From contig JAXLYI010000010.1 of assembly GCA_046351555.1 (NCBI GenBank), forward strand, positions 245,391-309,390: a stretch of DNA of 64,000 nucleotides. The letters are read 5' to 3'. The notes beneath the pieces were generated by a model. It was not told where the DNA came from. It did not search any database and was given only the letters and a program-made list of their open reading frames with translations. The position numbers and the translations under genes were made by a program. Positions within the stretch are counted from its first letter, which is position 1. The number at the start of each line of letters is the position of its first letter. The DNA is from CAISKJ01 sp046351555. Its GTDB lineage: Bacteria; Myxococcota_A; Polyangia; Polyangiales; Ga0077539. Below, piece by piece: positions 57,801 through 64,000 of this stretch.

Positions 57801-57955
57801 CGTGACGCGCGCGCTCCGGTCCACGCGCACGTTTGAGCACGGCGCATGCCGCGGCGGAGCGCCCTGCCTCGGGGGCTCGGGGTGCGCGAACCCGCCGCGC
57901 TCGCAACGCGTGCGCGAATCGGGTGCACGGGCCGGCGGCGCTTGCATGGTGCGCT

Positions 57956-58780
57956 TCACCGCGCGCGCACGACGCGGGCCTCGCGGCGCAGGCGCTCGCG
58001 GAGGGCGGCGCCGGCGCTGAGCCGCCGCTCTTCCTGGAGGTACTGCGTCACGGCCTCGCGCGCGGACTCGAAGGTGACGGCGGGGTCGTCGCTCCGCTCG
58101 AGGAGCTGGAGCACCCAGAAGCGGCGGTTGGGGCCGCGGATCACCCCGCTCAGCTCGCCGACGCGGAGCCGCGGGAGCGCCTCGCGCCAGGGCCCCGGCA
58201 CCTGCTGCCAGCGCAGGGGCCCGAGCTCCCACGGGCGCGCCGAGGGGTCGGCCCCGTGGGGGAGCGCGCGCGCCGCCACCGCGCCGAAGTCCGCCCCCCC
58301 GCGGAGCTCGGCGAGCGCGCGGGTCGCGGCGTCCTCGTCGCGCAGGAGGAGCTGCGCCACGCGAACCTGCGCCCGCACCTCGGCGGCGTGGGCCTGGTAC
58401 CACGCGCGCGCCTCGGGCTCGCCGACGGGGGCGCCGGCCTCCCGCCGCTCGGCGAGCTCCGCGAGGCGCTGACGTCGCCACGCGCGCAGCCGAGCCTCGG
58501 CGTCGCGGAGCTCGCGGACGAACGTCGGGTCGCGGTCGACGCCGAGCCGGTGCGCGTGCTGCGCGAGGAGCTCGTCGTCGATGGCGCGTTCGAGCGCGGC
58601 GTCGTCGCCCGCGGGGGCCGCGACCCCGCCGTGGGGCAGCGAGGGCGCGAGCTCGGCGCGGGTGAGGTCGACGCCGTTGACGGTGGCGACCACCTCGCCC
58701 GCGTTGGTGGCGGCGGGGGCGGGGCGCTCGCGGCAGGAGGCGGCGAGCGCGGCGCAGAGCGCGAGGGCGAGGGGGCGCAT
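57956..58780 (-). CDS. Parvulin-type peptidyl-prolyl isomerase lipoprotein
   Basis: 274 aa. The lipobox is LAASC (Cys16). A SurA/PrsA-like N-domain (ATVNGVDLTRAEL, DDELLAQHAHRLGV) is followed by a parvulin-like domain: VRAQVRVAQLLLRDEDAA, GADFGAVAARAL, ELGPLRWQQVPGPWREAL, VGELSGVIRGPNRRFWVLQLLE. The first parvulin His seen in active enzymes is not obvious. It folds exported proteins on the outer face of a membrane. Such isomerases recur in multihaem operons, so it may serve cytochrome folding. Gaps of 28 bp and 155 bp separate it from its neighbours. Confidence 0.85.
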   Translation of the reverse strand: MRPLALALCAALAASCRERPAPAATNAGEVVATVNGVDLTRAELAPSLPHGGVAAPAGDDAALERAIDDELLAQHAHRLGVDRDPTFVRELRDAEARLRAWRRQRLAELAERREAGAPVGEPEARAWYQAHAAEVRAQVRVAQLLLRDEDAATRALAELRGGADFGAVAARALPHGADPSARPWELGPLRWQQVPGPWREALPRLRVGELSGVIRGPNRRFWVLQLLERSDDPAVTFESAREAVTQYLQEERRLSAGAALRERLRREARVVRAR

Positions 58781-58808
58781 CGGGCGGGTCTAGCGGGCGG
58801 GGCGGGCG

Positions 58809-61733
58809 TCAGTGGCAGCTACGGCAGGACTCCTGCTCGTCGCCGCTCCACGCGTCGTTGGGCGTGGGGTCGAAGGTCATGAGCCGCATGTGGGTCATGG
58901 CCGCGTCGGAGTCGTGGCAGCCCGAGCAGGGGAGGCGCGAGGGCTGCGTGGCCCACGTGCCGCTCGAGCCCGCGGCGGAGTGGCAGGTCTCGCAGTTGCG
59001 CACGTCCTGGGGGTAGGTGATGCGCCAGTTGCGGCCCGGCACGGTGTCGCCGTTGGCGTAGTCGACGGTGGAGAGCGGGTAGTTGAGCGCCACCCCGTCG
59101 TGGATCGCGTGGACCCGGCGGGAGATGGGCCGCGCGCCCGACCACGCGGTGCCCGTCGCCGACTGCGGCTGCTCGTCGTGGCAGGCGCCGCACTGGTCGA
59201 GGGCGGCGTTGTTGAGGATCTTGTTGTGGCGCGAGGGGTCGACGATGAGGCCGCGGCCCTGGGCGTTCTGGTGGCAGGAGTTGCAGCCGTCGGCCACGAG
59301 GCGCTCGGTGTCGGCCACGCCGACCTGGAAGGTGAGGGTGGCGACGCTGGGCGTGAGGTAGTTCTCGGCGTCGATGCGGCCGCGGTCGGCGAACTCGACG
59401 GACACCACGTAGGTGCCGGGGGTGAGGTCGTCGACGGGGTCGAGGCGGTAGGTGATGGCGCCGGTGGTCCAGCCCGCCTTCGGGTCGTTGTTGGCGGCCA
59501 CGGTGCGGCGGCTGACGTTGTTGGAGGTGGTGGAGCCCGCGGGCATCTTGACGCTCACGTCGCCGGCGAAGACGGCCGCGGTGACCGGGCCCGCGACGAG
59601 CTGGAGCGAGAAGACCGAGCCGAGGTTGCGGCTGCGCACGGCCACGCGGCCGCCCTCGTTCCACGCGATGCCGCGGGCGCGGAAGGCGGCGTTGCCGTTG
59701 AGCCAGGCCACCACCTCGTCGGTGGTCGCGGCGCTCGAGCGCGGGAAGGACGTGGCCGCGACGGCGACGGTGACCACGCCCGCGCGGACGGTGTCGCCGC
59801 CGGAGACGTCACGGGTGCGGACGTCCTGGCCGGCGTCGAAGCGAAGGGTGAGCGAGGCGCCCGAGGCGCTGAGGTCGAAGGGCCCCGTGCCCGTGCCGAC
59901 GATCTGCGCGCGCGCCGCGGTGGTGAGCACCGGCATCCGGTGGGCGCGCGGGCCGTGGACGAAGAGCGACGCGCTGCGGAGCAGGCCGTCGCGCGAGGGG
60001 CAGGCGCCCGGCGGCGCGAGGCAGCCCTCGGCGGTGGCGTCCTCGCCGAGCGTGGTGTGGTCGACGAGCATGCCGGTGATGCGGTCGCGCAGCGCGATGG
60101 AGACCACCGGGGCCTCGCCCGCGACGTAGAAGCGGCCGTTGGCCGGCGGCGTCATCGAGAGCGCGACGTTGAACTCCGGGAGGTTCCGCGGGTCGCGGGT
60201 GGTGGGGTCGTGCGCGGGCACGATCGGCGCGATGCCCCCCGTCGGGCGGTGGCAGGTCGAGCACTGGCTGTCGTTCACCATCGGCCCGGGGCGCATGGTG
60301 TCGTTGCCGTGGTTCTCGCCGGTGACGAAGTTGACGTTCGAGTGGCACGAGCCGCAGGCCGAGCTCGTCGGGCGGTTCATCCAGTTGTCCACCTGCGGGG
60401 TCGTGCCCGTGTGGCACTTCGTGCAGTTGGTCAGCGTCGCCGGGAACTCCCCCCGGTCGTACGAGTGCATCGTGTTGTTGAAGCCCCAGATGGCGTAGCG
60501 CCCGTTGTCCGCCGCCTCGTTCTGCGGCGTCGCGGGGTTGTCGAACACCACCCCGTCGGGGCCCGGGATGTTGGGCAGCTCGCGGCCCGCGTGGATGCGG
60601 TGGACCATCACCGCGAGGTCGAGGCTCTCGCCCCCGTGCGGGTCGAAGGTGCCCGGCACGTGGCAGCTCGCGCAGGTCTCGACCGAGAGCCGGTCGCCGC
60701 CGTGCGCCTGAAACTGCGTCTCCCCGTGGCACTGGTGGCAGGCGCCGGTCGCGATGATGTCGCGCCGCTCGGTCACCGGCGAGCCGTCGGGCACGAAGTC
60801 GAAGAAGGCGTCGGCCGTCGGCCCCGAGGCCCCGCCCATCATGATCACCACGCGGTGCGTCCGGTTGCGCTCGTAGGGGATGGGCGTCGTCCCCATCATC
60901 GCCGTCGCGAGGTTGGTCGCGAAGACGTAGCGGTAGGTGCCGTCGCGGTTGTTGGTGAGGGTGCCGTTGCCCTCGCGGTTGCCCTGCCACGCGCTCGTCC
61001 CCGCGGGCGCCGGCCAGCTCCCCGTGCCCGTCACCGTCTGCTGGCGGTAGATGTACGGCACCCAGCGGTTGCTGCCCTGCGTCGCCCCCGCCGGCAGGAG
61101 CTTCGCGACGTTCGCCGTGATCGCGGGGACGTTGGCCACCGCCTGGCGGTTGGCGTCCTCGACCCGGAAGTCCACCGTCACGCGGCCCTCCGGCGTGGCC
61201 GTCGCCGCGGTGATCGTCGCCCGCACCAGCGCCTTCGCGCCGTTGGCGTACGCGCCCGACGTGAGCAGGTGCGCCGTGCCGTGGTTGCTCGGGATGCGCG
61301 TGTCGAAGCCGTTGCGGCCGTTGGTCACCGTCGCGCTCGTGCCGTCGGTGCACCGGATCGTGCGGACGCCCGCGTCCATGTCCGAGGTCACCGTGCAGCT
61401 CACGCCGTCGCGCCCCGTGGGCACCGTCGCGCGCGTGCCGTCGCTGCACACGATCACCCGCTGGCCCGCGTCGTCGTCCGTGATCGAGCACGTGGCGCCC
61501 GGCGACCCCGGCGAGCCAGGCGACCCCGGCGACCCCGGCGCGCCCGCGTCGCCGTTCAGCCCGTTTCGAATCGTCACTGTCGTGCCGTCGGGGCACCGGA
61601 TGGTGGCGGTCCCGTCGGCGTTCTGGAGCACGCTGCACACGGTGCCCGAGGGCGTCCCGTCGTCTGAACACCCCACCGCCACCGCGCAGCCCAGCATCAC
61701 CGCTGCGACCTTCGTGAACCTCTCGACTCCCAT
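58809..61733 (-). CDS. Decahaem OmcA/MtrC-family outer-surface cytochrome lipoprotein
   Basis: 974 aa. The start ATG 61733 has a perfect GGAGGTGA 8 bases upstream. The lipobox is AVAVGC. A collagen-like GSPGSPGSPGSPGAT segment and three Cys-containing 'CxDGTxATV' units precede the first domain. Ten CxxCH sites split 5 + 5: CHQCH, CASCH, CTKCH, CGSCH, CSTCH, then a beta-rich domain of about 330 residues, then CNSCH, CGACH, CETCH, CSGCH and a last CRSCH right at the C-terminus. The split pentahaem layout and interleaved beta domains define OmcA/MtrC. It is the first gene of the operon and should hand electrons to or from the outside. Confidence 0.93.
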   Translation of the reverse strand: MGVERFTKVAAVMLGCAVAVGCSDDGTPSGTVCSVLQNADGTATIRCPDGTTVTIRNGLNGDAGAPGSPGSPGSPGSPGATCSITDDDAGQRVIVCSDGTRATVPTGRDGVSCTVTSDMDAGVRTIRCTDGTSATVTNGRNGFDTRIPSNHGTAHLLTSGAYANGAKALVRATITAATATPEGRVTVDFRVEDANRQAVANVPAITANVAKLLPAGATQGSNRWVPYIYRQQTVTGTGSWPAPAGTSAWQGNREGNGTLTNNRDGTYRYVFATNLATAMMGTTPIPYERNRTHRVVIMMGGASGPTADAFFDFVPDGSPVTERRDIIATGACHQCHGETQFQAHGGDRLSVETCASCHVPGTFDPHGGESLDLAVMVHRIHAGRELPNIPGPDGVVFDNPATPQNEAADNGRYAIWGFNNTMHSYDRGEFPATLTNCTKCHTGTTPQVDNWMNRPTSSACGSCHSNVNFVTGENHGNDTMRPGPMVNDSQCSTCHRPTGGIAPIVPAHDPTTRDPRNLPEFNVALSMTPPANGRFYVAGEAPVVSIALRDRITGMLVDHTTLGEDATAEGCLAPPGACPSRDGLLRSASLFVHGPRAHRMPVLTTAARAQIVGTGTGPFDLSASGASLTLRFDAGQDVRTRDVSGGDTVRAGVVTVAVAATSFPRSSAATTDEVVAWLNGNAAFRARGIAWNEGGRVAVRSRNLGSVFSLQLVAGPVTAAVFAGDVSVKMPAGSTTSNNVSRRTVAANNDPKAGWTTGAITYRLDPVDDLTPGTYVVSVEFADRGRIDAENYLTPSVATLTFQVGVADTERLVADGCNSCHQNAQGRGLIVDPSRHNKILNNAALDQCGACHDEQPQSATGTAWSGARPISRRVHAIHDGVALNYPLSTVDYANGDTVPGRNWRITYPQDVRNCETCHSAAGSSGTWATQPSRLPCSGCHDSDAAMTHMRLMTFDPTPNDAWSGDEQESCRSCH

Positions 61734-61741
61734 GACCAATG

Positions 61742-61749
61742 TCACCTCC
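61742..61749 (-). promoter_or_regulatory. Strong Shine-Dalgarno of the decahaem cytochrome gene
   Basis: GGAGGTGA on the - strand, 8 bases before ATG 61733. It is the strongest ribosome binding site noticed in the window and marks the head of the cytochrome operon. The operon promoter must lie in the 250-bp divergent gap 61734-61983, in which I see no clear sigma-70 boxes. Confidence 0.75.
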
Positions 61750-61983
61750 GCGCTCAATCGGGAAGGGTCGGCGCCTCTGCACGGGCCGTGCGACGCGGGG
61801 CGTCCCGCGGCAATCGGGCTCTGCCCCAGAACCCCCTGCGCGACAGATTCGCACGCACGCACGAAGGGCGCGCACGGCAGGCGCGCAGGGGGTGCGTAAC
61901 ACGGAGGGCGCAGGCCCGGAAAAATCGACCGTACGGACGGCATTTCTTCCCCGTCGCCCCCGTGCGATGCTCCCGGCCCGCCC

Positions 61984-62976
61984 ATGAACCGCGACTGGTG
62001 CAACGGCTTCCGCCTCGACGGTGGCGCGCGGGGCCACTACGAGAGCTATTTCCAGCGGGCCAATCACCCGACGCGCCCGCTCGCCTTCTGGATCCGCTAC
62101 ACCGCCTTCGCCCCGCGCGGCCGCCCCGGCGACGCGGTGGGCGAGCTCTGGGCCATCTGGTTCGACGGCGAGGCAGGCACCGTGACGGCCGTGAAGGAGG
62201 TGGTCCCCTACGCCCGCTGCCGCTTCAACCCCCGCGCGCTCGACGCCGCCATCGGCGACGCGCGGCTCGACGCCGACGGGCTCGCCGGGAGCGCCACCTC
62301 CCTCGGGCGCACGGTCGCGTGGTCGCTGCGGTACACGTCCCCCTCCGAGCCGCTGCTGCTCCTGCCCGAAGCGCTCTACCGCGGGGGCTTCCCGAAGGCC
62401 AAGGCGCTGGTGGGCTCGCCGCTCGCGCGCTTCGACGGCGAGGTGCGCGTCGACGACGTCGCCCATTCCATCGAGGGGTGGGTCGGCAGCCAGAACCACA
62501 ACTGGGGCGAGCGCCACACCGACGCATACGCCTGGGGCCAGGTGGCCGGCTTCGAGGGCGCGCCCGAGACCTTCCTCGAGGTGTCGACCGCGCGCGTCCG
62601 CGTCGGGCCCCTCTGGAGCCCGCGGATGACGCTGCTCGTGCTCCGCCACGAGGGCAGGGACTACGCGCTCAACGACCTCGCCACCGCGCTCCGCGCCGAC
62701 GGGCGCTACGACTACTTCACCTGGAAGTTCTCGTCGCGCGCGGAGGGCGTCGCCATCGAGGGCCGCATCGAGGCGCCGCGCGAGCGCTTCGTCGGGCTCC
62801 CCTACGACAACCCGCCGGGCGGGCGGAAGACGTGCCTCAACACCAAGCTCGCGCGCTGTTCCATCACCCTCCGCCGCGAGGGCCGAGCGCCCGTCGAGCT
62901 CGCCACCGAGCACCGCGCCGCCTTCGAGATCCTCACCGACCGCAACGACCACGGCGTGCCCGTCCTCGGGGTGTGA
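61984..62976 (+). CDS. Lipocalin-like protein (CrtC/AttH-type) of unknown function
   Basis: 330 aa, no signal peptide. Beta-rich throughout. The clearest motif is IEGWVGSQNHNWGERHTDAYAW, resembling the conserved central motif of carotenoid 1,2-hydratase CrtC and related AttH lipocalin-like proteins, where the HNWG stretch lines the cavity. The start MNRDWCNGFRLDGGARGHYESYF is also typical of uncharacterised relatives. It is divergent from the decahaem cytochrome and followed 47 bp later by a tryptophanase gene. A hydratase or lipid-binding role is possible; no carotenoid genes are near. Confidence 0.6.
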   Translation: MNRDWCNGFRLDGGARGHYESYFQRANHPTRPLAFWIRYTAFAPRGRPGDAVGELWAIWFDGEAGTVTAVKEVVPYARCRFNPRALDAAIGDARLDADGLAGSATSLGRTVAWSLRYTSPSEPLLLLPEALYRGGFPKAKALVGSPLARFDGEVRVDDVAHSIEGWVGSQNHNWGERHTDAYAWGQVAGFEGAPETFLEVSTARVRVGPLWSPRMTLLVLRHEGRDYALNDLATALRADGRYDYFTWKFSSRAEGVAIEGRIEAPRERFVGLPYDNPPGGRKTCLNTKLARCSITLRREGRAPVELATEHRAAFEILTDRNDHGVPVLGV

Positions 62977-63023
62977 CCGACGCCCTCCGGCGCGTGGCGG
63001 CGCTCTTGCACGGCGCCGCCGCG

Positions 63024-64000
63024 ATGCCCCGCACCCTCATTGAGCCCTTCCGCATCAAGTCCGTCGAGCCCCTCCGCATGACGACGCGCCCCGAGCGCGA
63101 GCGCCTGCTGGCCGAGGCCCGCCACAACGTCTTCCGCCTCCGCGCCGACGACGTGCTCCTCGATTTTCTCACCGACAGCGGGACGGGCGCGATGAGCGCG
63201 CGCCAGTGGGCCGCCATCCAGGTGGGCGACGAGAGCTACGCCGGCGCGCGGAGCTTCTTCCGCCTGGAGTCGGTGCTCCAGCGGATCACTGGTTACCCCC
63301 ACATCCTCCCGACCCACCAGGGCCGCGCGGCCGAGCGCATCCTCTTCACCGTCGCGACGAAGCGCGGCGACCTCGTCCCCAACAACACCCACTTCGACAC
63401 CACGCGCGCCAACCTCGAGTACGGCGGCGTCGAGGCCGTCGACCTGGTGATCCCCGAGGGCCGCGACCCGCGCGCGTGGCACCCCTTCAAGGGCGACATC
63501 GACCTCGGCCGCCTCGAAGACCTCCTTCGCCGCGAGGGCCACCGCGTCCCCTTCGGGATGCTCACCCTCACCAACAACTCCGGCGGCGGCCAGCCCGTCA
63601 GCCTCGCCAACGTGCGCGCCTGCGCCGACCTCCTCCACCGCCACGGCAAGCCCCTCATCCTCGACGTCTGCCGCTTCGCCGAGAACGCGATGTTCATCAA
63701 GCTCCGCGAGCCGGGGCAGGGGAACCGCGCGGTCGCCGACATCGCCCGCGAGGTCTTCGACTGCGCCGACGGTTGCACCATGAGCGCCAAGAAGGACGGG
63801 ATGGTCAACATCGGCGGCTTCCTCGCGCTCCGCGACGCGCGCTGGCTCGAGGACGCGCGCAACCTCCTGGTGCTCACCGAGGGCTTCCCCACCTACGGCG
63901 GCCTCGCCGGACGCGACCTCGAGGCCCTCGCCGTCGGCCTCGACGAGGCCCTCGACGAGGACTACCTCCGCTACCGCCTCCGCACCGCGGAGTACATGGG
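63024..64000 (+). CDS. tnaA: Tryptophanase / beta-eliminating lyase, N-terminal two thirds (runs off the window)
   Basis: 325 codons from ATG 63024, no stop before the edge; the family is about 460 aa. The start PRTLIEPFRIKSVEPLRMTTR, LDFLTDSGTGAMS, YPHILPTHQGRAAERIL, and LTNNSGGGQPVSLANVRA all match tryptophanase/tyrosine phenol-lyase. The PLP lysine is in MSAKKDGMVNIGG. An internal segment after LFTVAT is shorter than in the E. coli enzyme. It would cleave L-Trp to indole, pyruvate and ammonia, or L-Tyr to phenol; the choice needs the missing C-terminus. An in-frame GTG at 62973 overlaps the upstream stop but adds residues absent from the family. Confidence 0.9.
   Translation, partial: MPRTLIEPFRIKSVEPLRMTTRPERERLLAEARHNVFRLRADDVLLDFLTDSGTGAMSARQWAAIQVGDESYAGARSFFRLESVLQRITGYPHILPTHQGRAAERILFTVATKRGDLVPNNTHFDTTRANLEYGGVEAVDLVIPEGRDPRAWHPFKGDIDLGRLEDLLRREGHRVPFGMLTLTNNSGGGQPVSLANVRACADLLHRHGKPLILDVCRFAENAMFIKLREPGQGNRAVADIAREVFDCADGCTMSAKKDGMVNIGGFLALRDARWLEDARNLLVLTEGFPTYGGLAGRDLEALAVGLDEALDEDYLRYRLRTAEYM

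Noticed and set aside
58812..61667. A 951-codon + strand frame opposite the decahaem cytochrome
   Set aside because: Ten CxxCH sites, a lipobox and a perfect ribosome binding site are on the - strand; the + product is Arg/Ala/His low-complexity.
61779..61791. GCACG-GGC-CGTGC inverted repeat in the divergent gap before the cytochrome operon
   Set aside because: A 5-bp arm in 75 % GC DNA is weak evidence; no promoter boxes stand next to it.
61930..61937. CCGTACGG palindrome upstream of the lipocalin-like gene
   Set aside because: Only 8 bp and no second copy; not enough to call an operator.
1..64000. tRNA, rRNA, riboswitch or insertion-sequence features
   Set aside because: No cloverleaf with a TTCGANNC-like arm in context, no rRNA-like sequence, no transposase with terminal repeats was seen by eye; a tRNAscan/Infernal run would be needed to exclude small RNAs.

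Overview
The window is a contiguous stretch of very GC-rich chromosome (about 75 % by eye) from a Gram-negative bacterium with a Myxococcota-like gene style. The signs are: eukaryote-like Ser/Thr kinases with Pro-rich tails or AAA/TPR tails; many lipoproteins with a long Asp/Ala/Pro spacer behind the lipobox; RCC1, Cip1-like and cysteine-rich 'CGACG' secreted domains; a T6SS vgrG island; and long multihaem cytochromes. I would place it in a Sandaracinus/Polyangia-type lineage, by inference only. No rRNA, tRNA, CRISPR array, IS element or phage gene was recognised. Genes are tightly packed and often overlap by 4 bp (ATGA/GTGA).

Layout. 1-6000: the end of a lipoprotein gene, two Rpn/PD-(D/E)XK-like paralogues carrying 12-bp slippage repeats, a GNAT acetyltransferase, a degenerate intergenic repeat field and a membrane-anchored pseudokinase. 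6091-11635: a T6SS delivery island (VgrG, DUF2169 adaptor, DUF4150/PAAR-like effector, candidate immunity protein). 11679-16848: a cupin coupled to a 1218-aa kinase-AAA-TPR regulator, and a Cip1-like lipoprotein. 16942-25447: a DUF6132 membrane peptide, a Cys-rich lipoprotein, an MGMT-AlkA fusion, a GST, a TonB receptor with partner lipoprotein, methionine aminopeptidase, and a LysR gene reduced to its DNA-binding domain behind a perfect ATAC-N7-GTAT box. 25413-37303: membrane phosphodiesterase-like protein, MFS transporter, metallophosphoesterase, MsrA, 14-blade RCC1 lipoprotein, GT1 glycosyltransferase and an alpha/beta-hydrolase lipoprotein. 37362-39822: the complete AmmeMemoRadiSam trio.

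40041-61733 is the most striking part: an Rrf2 regulator and two convergent respiratory gene sets. The + strand set is a tetrahaem lipoprotein, a Tat-exported Mo-bisPGD oxidoreductase of tetrathionate-reductase type, a four-cluster ferredoxin subunit and a TorD chaperone; it lacks a membrane quinol subunit. The - strand set is a 14-gene, 16-kb operon: decahaem OmcA/MtrC-type cytochrome, parvulin, tetrahaem lipoprotein, FeS + NrfD quinone module, lipoprotein, 13-haem cytochrome, beta-barrel, 13-haem cytochrome, Rieske, cytochrome b, 9-haem cytochrome, a 739-aa cytochrome with 33 CxxCH motifs, and a small coupled protein. I count 82 haem-attachment motifs in this operon and 86 over both sets. 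The cytochrome b keeps both haem bL ligands at canonical spacing but lacks both haem bH ligands. Together the genes look like a trans-envelope electron conduit fed by two quinol modules, with a periplasmic molybdoenzyme that may draw on the same haem pool. The electron acceptor or donor cannot be read from the sequence.

61984-64000: a lipocalin/CrtC-like protein and the first two thirds of a tryptophanase that runs off the window.
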